From positions 1 through 7,107 of the forward strand of contig JAFZDG010000123.1 in NCBI GenBank assembly GCA_017561285.1: a stretch of DNA of 7,107 nt. The letters run 5' to 3'. This document shows positions 1 to 5,431 of the stretch, one piece after another. This DNA comes from Bacteroidaceae bacterium. GTDB taxonomy: Bacteria > Bacteroidota > Bacteroidia > Bacteroidales > Barnesiellaceae_A. Position 1 is the stretch's first letter; every line of letters begins with the position of its first letter. Made by a program: the position numbers and the translations under genes. The notes under the pieces are model-generated. The model ran no database searches. It worked only from the letters and a program-made list of their open reading frames with translations, and was not told where the DNA came from.

Positions 1-249
1 ATTCAAGAAACGTGAGCCGGCACAACCGGTTCCATATTTCTTTGTAGCCTTAATAGCAGCTTCCTTAATCTTAGGGTGGTTTGTAAGTCCTAAATAGCTA
101 TTAGAACCAAACATCAGCACTTTTTTACCATTAATCTTGACCTCTGTATCTTGGTCGCTTGTTATCTCGCGGAAATAAGGATAAACGCCCTTTGCCTTAG
201 CGATTTGGGGTGCATCATATCGCGAGAGTTTGGTTTGCAATAATTTCAT
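1..249 (-). CDS. Serine palmitoyltransferase-like alpha-oxoamine synthase, N-terminal part (runs off left edge)
   Basis: The minus strand reads open from ATG at 247-249 to base 1, giving 83 residues beginning MKLLQTKLSRYDAP. This is the N-terminal fifth or so of a PLP-dependent alpha-oxoamine synthase, a family of about 390-400 residues that condenses an acyl-CoA or acyl-ACP with an amino acid. Visible family marks are the segment MFGSNSYLGLTNHP (about residues 46-59) and the glycine-rich YGTGCAGSRFLN at the cut end (residues 72-83). The GCAGSRFLN form and the VYPYFREI segment fit the serine palmitoyltransferases of Bacteroidales, which make 3-ketosphinganine for sphingolipids, better than BioF or 2-amino-3-ketobutyrate CoA ligase (Kbl). 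The Schiff-base lysine and the substrate-specificity region lie outside the window, so family membership is firm while the exact substrate is inferred. It has its own strong promoter (314-345) and is transcribed away from the lpx operon. Confidence 0.8.
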   Translation of the reverse strand, partial: MKLLQTKLSRYDAPQIAKAKGVYPYFREITSDQDTEVKINGKKVLMFGSNSYLGLTNHPKIKEAAIKATKKYGTGCAGSRFLN

Positions 250-313
250 AATCTATTGTTTTAATCCAACATCACGATGCCAGAAATTAGTTATCAAACT
301 TTAATACATTCGG

Positions 314-345
314 CAAAGATAGATTATTTATTGTTGTTTAACAAA
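314..345 (-). promoter_or_regulatory. Bacteroidota-type promoter of the SPT-like gene
   Basis: Read on the minus strand, TTTG (342-345) is followed after exactly 20 bases by TATCTTTG (314-321), a full match to the Bacteroidota primary sigma factor consensus TTTG-N19-21-TAnnTTTG. Transcription should begin near base 307, leaving a leader of about 60 bases before the ATG at 249. The leader has no Shine-Dalgarno site, as is usual in this phylum. Two short palindromes overlap the -33 box and spacer. Confidence 0.75.
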
Positions 346-350
346 TAATC
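322..350. repeat. Inverted repeat across the SPT-like promoter
   Basis: GATTATTT (322-329) and AAATAATC (343-350) are perfect 8-base inverted arms separated by 13 bases. Inside lies a second palindrome, TTGTT-T-AACAA (334-344). Together they cover the spacer and -33 box of the minus-strand promoter, the position expected of a repressor operator. The region is AT-rich, so chance is a real alternative and no regulator can be named. Confidence 0.4.
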
Positions 351-424
351 AAAGGCTTTTTTCATTGTATTTTTTTAACATCCGCTTCTCAACCTATTAG
401 AGCCAACATTTTAATCTTTTTTCG

Positions 425-465
425 TTTCTTGTTTACAAATATGTAAAAAATATTTGCGACCTTTG
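425..465 (+). promoter_or_regulatory. Probable promoter of the lpxD-lpxC/fabZ-lpxA operon
   Basis: Two overlapping -7-like boxes precede lpxD: AATATTTG (449-456), with a TTTC -33-like box 20 bases upstream (425-428), and GACCTTTG (458-465), with a poorer -33. Each differs from TAnnTTTG at one fixed base. Either would start transcription about 20-30 bases before the ATG at 493. This argues against translation from the in-frame TTG at 454, which lies inside the promoter itself. Inverted repeats TTTACA-N4-TGTAAA (432-447) and CAAATAT-N7-ATATTTG (436-456) overlap the spacer and could be operator sites. Confidence 0.45.
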
Positions 466-492
466 TGCACTATAAATATAATTAATAACGAT

Positions 493-1545
493 ATGCAATT
501 TACAGCAGAACAAATTGCCGCCTTTCTTGGCGGCGAAATAGTAGGTGACACAAAGGTGTGTGTAAGCAATCTTTCGAAGATTGAAGAAGGTACACCCGGT
601 ACACTCACTTTCTTGTCAAATCCACTTTACACACAATATATTTACACCACACAAGCCAGCATTGCGCTTGTGCGTCGTGATTTTGTACCCGAACATCCCG
701 TTACTCCTACGCTCATCAAGGTTGATGATCCCTACACTTGCCTTACCCGCCTTTTAGAGCTTGTGGAGCAAGCACGCGGACAAAAAAGCGGTATTGAAGA
801 GCCCACCCACATAGCGCTATCGGCACAAGTAGCCGATGATGCATTCGTAGGTGCATTTACATATATTGGCGAGCGTGCCACAGTGGGCAATGGCTGCCAA
901 ATATATCCTCAAGTCTATATTGGCGATGATGTTGTGATAGGTGACAACGTAACACTGTATCCCGGTGTAAAAATATATCATGGATGCCGCATTGGTAACA
1001 ACTGCATCATTCACGCCGGTGCTGTGGTGGGTTCCGATGGATTTGGATTTGCTCCCCAAGCCGATGGCTCGTACAAGAAAATACCTCAAATAGGTATCGT
1101 TATACTTGAAGACGATGTAGAACTGGGAGCCAATACAACCATTGACCGCGCTACAATGGGAGCAACCATCATACACAAAGGCGTAAAACTCGACAACTTG
1201 GTACAGATAGCTCACAACGTAGAAGTAGGCACCAACACCGTTATGGCGGCACAAGTAGGCATTGCAGGTTCTACCAAAATAGGCTCACAATGTATGTTTG
1301 GTGGTCAAGTAGGTATAGCCGGCCACCGTCACGTTGGCAACAAAGTGATTATAGGTGCTCAATCGGGTATTCCCAACGATGTGAAAGATGGTATGGAAAT
1401 TATGGGATATCCGGCTATACCCAAAGTAGAATTTGCACGTCAAACCGTACACATCAAGCGTCTGCCCGATCTCAACAAGAGTGTCAAAGAGCTTCGTCAA
1501 GAGATCGAAGAGTTGAAAAAAATCATTCAAAAACAATCGATCTGA
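493..1545 (+). CDS. lpxD: UDP-3-O-(3-hydroxyacyl)glucosamine N-acyltransferase LpxD
   Basis: This 350-residue protein catalyses the third step of lipid A synthesis, moving a 3-hydroxyacyl chain from ACP to the 2-amino group of UDP-3-O-acyl-glucosamine in the cytoplasm. Residues 1-100 match the LpxD uridine-binding N-terminal domain (MQFTAEQIAAFLGGEIVGD at the start, then the GTLTFLSNPLY segment). Residues about 105-310 form a left-handed beta helix of hexapeptide repeats with the family signature GSDGFGFA (180-187). The catalytic base is H241 in QIAHNV, equivalent to E. coli H239, and H277 in AGH matches E. coli H276. The C-terminus (about 327-346) is a charged, heptad-like helix suited to trimer packing. 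Length is close to the E. coli 341. I chose ATG 493 because it gives the standard LpxD N-terminus; the upstream in-frame TTG at 454 lies in the promoter. It is first in a three-gene operon. Confidence 0.96.
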   Translation: MQFTAEQIAAFLGGEIVGDTKVCVSNLSKIEEGTPGTLTFLSNPLYTQYIYTTQASIALVRRDFVPEHPVTPTLIKVDDPYTCLTRLLELVEQARGQKSGIEEPTHIALSAQVADDAFVGAFTYIGERATVGNGCQIYPQVYIGDDVVIGDNVTLYPGVKIYHGCRIGNNCIIHAGAVVGSDGFGFAPQADGSYKKIPQIGIVILEDDVELGANTTIDRATMGATIIHKGVKLDNLVQIAHNVEVGTNTVMAAQVGIAGSTKIGSQCMFGGQVGIAGHRHVGNKVIIGAQSGIPNDVKDGMEIMGYPAIPKVEFARQTVHIKRLPDLNKSVKELRQEIEELKKIIQKQSI

Positions 1546-1587
1546 GAATAGTTACAATAAGACACATAGTCACAAAAAAGAATAACA

Positions 1588-2970
1588 ATGAAACAAAGAA
1601 CACTGAAAGAGAGTTTCTCTATAAGCGGAAAGGGATTGCACACAGGTCTCAAGGTTACAGCAACTTTTTTGCCGGCACCCGAAAACACCGGTTATAAAAT
1701 TCAACGCATAGATCTTCCCGAACAACCCATTATCGATGCCGTTGCAGAGAATGTAATAGAAACAAGTCGTGGTACCGTTATAGGTCGAGGCGATGTAAGA
1801 ATAAGCACCATTGAGCACGCTATGGCGGCTCTATATTGCGCCGAAATAGACAACTGCCTTATACAAGTAGATGCCCCCGAGATGCCCATCCTCGAAGGTA
1901 GCGCCATACTCTATGTCAACGAGATAGAGCGTGTAGGTGTGGTTGAACAAAACGCCGAAAAAGATTATTTTATTATCAAATCGAAAGTTGAGGTTGTTGA
2001 CGAAACCACCGGTAGTTCTATCATCGTTCTCCCCGATGATGAGTTCAGCATCAATACGATGGTCTCTTACAACTCGCCTATTCTCTCCAACCAATTTGCT
2101 TCGTTAGATCGTCTTTCGGACTTCAAAAATGAGATAGCAGCTTGTCGCACATTTGTATTCGTACGAGAGATAGAACCCCTTTTGAAAAACAACCTCATCA
2201 AAGGTGGCGATCTCGACAATGCCATTGTTATTTATGACCGCGAAATGGAGCAAGCCGAGCTTGACCGAATTGCCGATACATTGGGAGTAGAACATAAAAA
2301 AGCCAATCAATTGGGCTATATAAACAACAAACCCCTTGTCTTTGACAATGAGCCGGCACGCCACAAACTACTCGACATTATTGGCGACCTTGCCCTTGCC
2401 GGTCGTCCTATTCGTGGTCGCATCATTGCTACCCGCCCCGGTCACACCATCAACAACAAATTTGCTCGTTTCTTGCGTCGTGAGATAGGTCGTCAGGATA
2501 TGCAAGCACCCGCATACGATCCCAACAAAACACCTTTGATGGATACCAACAAAATACGTACACTGCTCCCCCATCGTTTCCCATTCCTATTGGTAGATAA
2601 AGTAACCGAATTGGGCGAGAAGCATATCGTTGGTATCAAAAATGTATCGGGCAACGAACCCTTCTTCCAAGGTCACTTCCCTCAAGAGCCCGTTATGCCG
2701 GGTGTACTCATCATTGAAGCAATGGCTCAAACAGGTGGTTTGCTCGTGCTCAACTCGGTCGATGAACCCGAGCGTTACTCAACCTATTTCATGAAAATAG
2801 ACAACGTAAAATTCCGCCAAAAGGTCGTTCCCGGAGACACCCTCATCTTCCACCTTTCGCTCATAAGCGAGATTCGTCGCGGCTGCGCCTATATGAAGGG
2901 CTACGCTTTTGTGGGAGAAAAAATTGTTACCGAAGCTGAATTTATGGCTCAAATAATAAAAAACAAATAA
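1588..2970 (+). CDS. lpxC/fabZ: Bifunctional LpxC deacetylase / FabZ 3-hydroxyacyl-ACP dehydratase
   Basis: This 460-residue fusion joins two usually separate enzymes. Residues 1-305 are LpxC, the zinc deacetylase that makes the committed step of lipid A synthesis. Zinc ligands are H77 (in EHAMAAL), H259 and D263 (in RHKLLDIIGD), with catalytic E76, T188 in CRTF and the general-acid H286 in PGHTINN. A linker (about 306-322) leads to FabZ (323-460), a hot-dog-fold dehydratase that converts 3-hydroxyacyl-ACP to trans-2-enoyl-ACP. It shows the LPHRFPFLLVD motif (327-337), catalytic H363 in QGHFP and E377 in IIEAMAQ, whose spacing of 14 equals that of E. coli H54/E68. Both active sites look intact. 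The fusion is a known trait of Bacteroidota. Because 3-hydroxyacyl-ACP is used by LpxA and LpxD and dehydrated by FabZ, the fusion ties the lipid A and phospholipid branches together. It begins 42 bases after lpxD. Confidence 0.97.
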   Translation: MKQRTLKESFSISGKGLHTGLKVTATFLPAPENTGYKIQRIDLPEQPIIDAVAENVIETSRGTVIGRGDVRISTIEHAMAALYCAEIDNCLIQVDAPEMPILEGSAILYVNEIERVGVVEQNAEKDYFIIKSKVEVVDETTGSSIIVLPDDEFSINTMVSYNSPILSNQFASLDRLSDFKNEIAACRTFVFVREIEPLLKNNLIKGGDLDNAIVIYDREMEQAELDRIADTLGVEHKKANQLGYINNKPLVFDNEPARHKLLDIIGDLALAGRPIRGRIIATRPGHTINNKFARFLRREIGRQDMQAPAYDPNKTPLMDTNKIRTLLPHRFPFLLVDKVTELGEKHIVGIKNVSGNEPFFQGHFPQEPVMPGVLIIEAMAQTGGLLVLNSVDEPERYSTYFMKIDNVKFRQKVVPGDTLIFHLSLISEIRRGCAYMKGYAFVGEKIVTEAEFMAQIIKNK

Positions 2971-2994
2971 CATAATCACAGATATAGAAAAAAT

Positions 2995-3768
2995 ATGGAG
3001 AATTTTTCATACATACACCCCGATGCCAAAATAGGCAAAGATGTAACCATTAGCCCTTTTGTAACCATCTACGAAGACGTTGTAATAGGTGATGGCACAT
3101 ACATACACCCCAACGTAACACTCTATCCCGGAGCACGCATTGGCAAGAATTGCAAGATATTCCCCGGCGTTACTGTAGCGGCCGTTCCCCAAGACCTCAA
3201 GTTCAATGGCGAATATACCACAGCCGAAATTGGAGACAACACAACGCTACGCGAGTGTGTTACCGTACATAGAGGAACAGCCTCGAAAGGTCGCACCGTT
3301 GTGGGCAACAACTGCTTGCTTATGGCCTACTGTCACGTGGCACACGACTGCGAATTGGGCAATAACCTAATTATCTCTAACGCCACACAACTTGCCGGCG
3401 AGGTGGTGATAGACGACAACACCGTAATAGGTGGAGGTACATTGGTACACCAATTTACCCACATTGGTTCATATGCCATGATTCAAGGTGGCACACCTGT
3501 AAACAAAGATATACCCCCCTACGTAATGGCTGCCCGCAGTCCCATTTCATTCGTAGGACTCAATATCGTAGGTTTGCGTCGCCGCGGATTTACCAATGAG
3601 CAAATTGCCACACTGCAAGAGATATACCGCCGCATATTCAACTCCGACAGCAATATGACCGATGCCCTCAATGCTATTGAAGCCGAAATTCCGGCATCGC
3701 CCGAACGCGACTATGTACTCAGTTTCATTCGCAACTCTTCGCGCGGTGTTATCAAAGGTCTTCGATAA
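2995..3768 (+). CDS. lpxA: UDP-N-acetylglucosamine O-acyltransferase LpxA
   Basis: This 257-residue cytoplasmic enzyme catalyses the first step of lipid A synthesis, transfer of a 3-hydroxyacyl chain from ACP to O-3 of UDP-GlcNAc. Residues 1-190 are a left-handed beta helix of hexapeptide repeats; the remainder is the helical C-terminal domain, including GLRRRGFTNEQI (193-204). Catalytic H117 lies in CHVAHDC, with H114 beside it, matching E. coli H125 and H122; H152 in VHQF matches E. coli H160. G165 aligns with E. coli G173, the acyl-length ruler residue, where glycine permits a long chain. E. coli H144 aligns with E136 here (LAGEVVID). That agrees with my recollection of Bacteroidales LpxA and is probably not a defect. 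It is the last gene of the operon, 24 bases after lpxC/fabZ, and is followed by an intrinsic terminator. Confidence 0.96.
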   Translation: MENFSYIHPDAKIGKDVTISPFVTIYEDVVIGDGTYIHPNVTLYPGARIGKNCKIFPGVTVAAVPQDLKFNGEYTTAEIGDNTTLRECVTVHRGTASKGRTVVGNNCLLMAYCHVAHDCELGNNLIISNATQLAGEVVIDDNTVIGGGTLVHQFTHIGSYAMIQGGTPVNKDIPPYVMAARSPISFVGLNIVGLRRRGFTNEQIATLQEIYRRIFNSDSNMTDALNAIEAEIPASPERDYVLSFIRNSSRGVIKGLR

Positions 3769-3790
3769 AAACACAATATTTACATAACAA

Positions 3791-3833
3791 AACAATCGGG
3801 CAAAGGTACAATACTATGCTCGATTGTTTTTTT
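3791..3833 (+). terminator. Intrinsic terminator of the lpx operon
   Basis: AACAATCGGGCA (3791-3802) pairs with TGCTCGATTGTT (3817-3828) as a 12-bp stem with one G-U pair and a 14-base loop, followed at once by an unbroken run of T ending at 3833. It lies 23 bases past the lpxA stop. The loop holds one copy of a 14-base sequence repeated just downstream. Confidence 0.88.
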
Positions 3834-3852
3834 GTCAAAAAGGTACAATACT
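3802..3852 (+). repeat. 14-base perfect direct repeat between lpxA and the flavodiiron gene
   Basis: AAAGGTACAATACT occurs at 3802-3815, in the terminator loop and its first flank, and again at 3839-3852, a period of 37 bases. The second copy lies some 60-70 bases upstream of the predicted start of the flavodiiron transcript. The function is unknown; a local duplication or a pair of binding sites are both possible. Confidence 0.6.
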
Positions 3853-3872
3853 CGTTCGAAAATAATCTTAAT

Positions 3873-3906
3873 TTCTTGCACAAACGGCATAAAAAAACGA
3901 TATTTG
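3873..3906 (+). promoter_or_regulatory. Promoter of the flavodiiron protein gene
   Basis: TTCTTG (3873-3878) is followed after 20 bases by GATATTTG (3899-3906), one base from TAnnTTTG. Transcription would begin near 3912, giving a leader of about 23 bases that is nearly all A and C before the ATG at 3935. With the terminator upstream, this makes the gene its own transcription unit. Confidence 0.6.
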
Positions 3907-3934
3907 CATCAATAATCAAAAAAAACAAACAACT

Positions 3935-5098
3935 ATGGATATAAATATAACAGACAAAATCAAATATATCGGTGTAGATGATACCGATATCGATCTTTTC
4001 GAAAGTCAATATGTAGTTCCCAATGGCATTTCATACAACTCATATGTTATTCTCGATGAGAAAATAGCCATTATGGACACCGTTGATTATCGCAAGCACG
4101 AGGAGTGGCTTAACAACCTTGATGCAGCATTGGCAGGTTGCACCCCCGATTACTTAATCGTACAACATATGGAACCCGACCATGCCGGCAGCATTGCAGA
4201 GACAATAGCTCGTTACCCCAACATCACTGTCGTTGCCTCTACTCGTGCAGTAGATATGTTGCCGCAATTCTTCGAAGAGACCGACTTCAGCAGCAACACC
4301 ATAGGCGTGAAAGAGGGTGACACACTCAATCTGGGCACTCACACCTTGCAGTTCTTTATGGCACCGATGGTACACTGGCCCGAAGTAATGGTTACATACG
4401 ACCAAGCCGACAAAGTACTCTTTGCCGCCGATGGTTTTGGTAAATTCGGTGCATTAAGCCACGATGAAGAATGGGCTTGCGAAGCTCGCCGCTACTATTT
4501 CAACATATGCGGTAAATACGGTGGTCCTGTGCAAACACTTCTCAAAAAGGCTGCAACACTCGATATTGCTTGCATCTGCCCCTTGCATGGTCCCGTTTTG
4601 AAAGAAAACTTAGGCTACTACATCGGCCTTTACGATACATGGAGCAAGTACGATGTAGAGACCGAAGGTGTACTCGTAGCCTATGCATCTATTCATGGTG
4701 GCACTGCAGCAGTTGCACAACGCATGGCCGAAATACTTCGTGAAAAAGGTGCCCCCAAAGTAAGCGTTGTTGATTTGAGCCGCGATGATATGGCCGAAGC
4801 TGTAGAAGACGCATTCAGAATGAGCAAGCTCATTGTTGCCGCAGCTTCATACGATGCCGATGTATTTCCTCCTATGCACGACTTCTTGCACCACCTGCTC
4901 ATCAAAGCCTACCAACGTCGCCGCGTAGGTATCATTGAAAATGGCTCTTGGGCTCCATGCGCAGGCAAAGTAATGCGAGGTATGCTTTCGCAGATGAAAG
5001 ATATTGATATTGTTGAGCCTATGGTGACCATACGTTCTCGTATGAAAAAAGCCGACATACCTGCACTCGAAGCACTTGCCGATGCTATATTGGCCTAA
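3935..5098 (+). CDS. Flavodiiron protein (A-type flavoprotein, oxygen/NO reductase)
   Basis: This 387-residue cytoplasmic protein belongs to the flavodiiron family, which reduces oxygen to water and/or nitric oxide to nitrous oxide. Residues about 1-240 form the metallo-beta-lactamase-like diiron domain with a complete ligand set: H78, E80 and D82 in QHMEPDHAG, H147 in MVHWPE, D166 in AADGFGKFG, and H218 in PLHGP. Residues about 246-385 form the flavodoxin domain, with the FMN phosphate loop ASIHGGT (251-257) and a second flavin-contact loop around NGSWAPCAGK (336-345). Length fits the class A core with no attached rubredoxin or flavin reductase domain, so electrons must come from a separate donor not encoded here. 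A protective role against oxygen in an anaerobe is the likely job; oxygen and NO preference cannot be told from sequence. It has its own promoter and terminator. The gene symbol (fprA or roo type) is left blank because usage varies. Confidence 0.94.
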   Translation: MDINITDKIKYIGVDDTDIDLFESQYVVPNGISYNSYVILDEKIAIMDTVDYRKHEEWLNNLDAALAGCTPDYLIVQHMEPDHAGSIAETIARYPNITVVASTRAVDMLPQFFEETDFSSNTIGVKEGDTLNLGTHTLQFFMAPMVHWPEVMVTYDQADKVLFAADGFGKFGALSHDEEWACEARRYYFNICGKYGGPVQTLLKKAATLDIACICPLHGPVLKENLGYYIGLYDTWSKYDVETEGVLVAYASIHGGTAAVAQRMAEILREKGAPKVSVVDLSRDDMAEAVEDAFRMSKLIVAAASYDADVFPPMHDFLHHLLIKAYQRRRVGIIENGSWAPCAGKVMRGMLSQMKDIDIVEPMVTIRSRMKKADIPALEALADAILA

Positions 5099-5125
5099 AA
5101 TTTAGTATCAGAATATACCACTACA

Positions 5126-5170
5126 AACCAAGAGACAGCAACAACACGATTGTCTCTTGGTTATTTTATA
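5126..5170 (+). terminator. Intrinsic terminator after the flavodiiron gene
   Basis: AACCAAGAGACA (5126-5137) and TGTCTCTTGGTT (5151-5162) form a perfect 12-bp stem with a 13-base loop, followed by the T-rich stretch ATTTTATA. The hairpin begins 28 bases after the flavodiiron stop. The T tract is interrupted, so efficiency may be moderate, but stem and position are convincing. Confidence 0.85.
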
Positions 5171-5176
5171 CTATTC

Positions 5177-5246
5177 ATACGATTCCTCATTTTTGTAAAC
5201 CGGCATATATTATTTACAAACGTACACAAACAACACCGAATCGTAT
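5177..5246. repeat. Two nested perfect inverted repeats in the 5099-5431 gap
   Basis: Outer arms ATACGATTC (5177-5185) and GAATCGTAT (5238-5246) match over 9 bases; inner arms TTTGTAAA (5192-5199) and TTTACAAA (5213-5220) match over 8 bases around a 13-base centre. As RNA this would be a two-stem hairpin with an unequal internal loop (6 and 17 bases). It lies just past the terminator and about 115 bases upstream of the predicted -7 box of the next gene. It could be a regulator site, a small structured RNA, or chance in AT-rich DNA. Confidence 0.45.
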
Positions 5247-5359
5247 CAGATAGAAACCAAACCAAAGAAAAATAAGCCTTATAACCAAAAAGTTGCATAA
5301 ACCGAGCACATTATGTATTTTTAACAATCGGAAAATGCAATAAAATAAATCAAAATTAC
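5247..5359. other. AT-rich intergenic stretch with no recognisable gene
   Basis: This is the rest of the 333-base gap between the flavodiiron gene and the Omp28-like gene. It is rich in A on the plus strand. A 60-codon minus-strand reading frame crosses it (5214-5396), but its product has low-complexity hydrophobic composition, no start context and no recognisable family, so I do not call it a gene. A weak hairpin, GCATAA (5294-5299) with TTATGT (5311-5316), is followed by a T-rich run; by itself it is not enough to call a terminator. Confidence 0.5.
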
Positions 5360-5367
5360 TATTTTTG
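5360..5367 (+). promoter_or_regulatory. Probable -7 box of the Omp28-like gene
   Basis: TATTTTTG is a full match to the Bacteroidota -7 consensus TAnnTTTG. The expected -33 position about 20 bases upstream (near 5336) has only a poor match, so this promoter may be weak or need an activator. Transcription would start near 5374, with a leader of about 58 bases that ends in an A-rich stretch before the ATG at 5432. Confidence 0.5.
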
Positions 5368-5431
5368 GGAATTCTATAACATTGATTATAAAACAATAAT
5401 CATAAATTATCAACAACAAAAAAAACAAGCT

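Noticed and set aside
454..492. N-terminal extension of LpxD by 13 residues from a TTG start at 454
   Set aside because: The TTG lies within the predicted -7 boxes, the added residues resemble no LpxD, and ATG 493 gives the standard family start.
817..1254. 145-codon minus-strand reading frame inside lpxD
   Set aside because: It lies fully opposite a conserved gene, is Tyr/Cys-rich with no family resemblance, and has no promoter; it is a frame shadow of the hexapeptide repeats.
1549..1574. Near-repeat TAGTTACA / TAGTCACA in the lpxD-lpxC/fabZ gap as a regulatory site
   Set aside because: Only 7 of 8 bases match in a short AT-rich spacer, with no promoter box or hairpin beside it.
1290..1697. 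135-codon plus-strand frame spanning the end of lpxD and the start of lpxC/fabZ
   Set aside because: It overlaps two firmly identified genes in another frame, is rich in Arg and Ser without any motif, and does not represent a fusion or frameshift of either.
493..3768. Hexapeptide repeats in lpxD and lpxA considered as a DNA tandem repeat or recombination product
   Set aside because: The repetition is at protein level (left-handed beta helix) and is a normal property of both acyltransferase families; the DNA copies are diverged.
5214..5396. 60-codon minus-strand frame in the 333-base gap, possibly a small membrane protein
   Set aside because: It is hydrophobic only because the AT-rich strand reads as Phe, Leu, Ile and Tyr; it crosses the inner inverted repeat and the promoter of the next gene, and has no promoter or A-rich start context.
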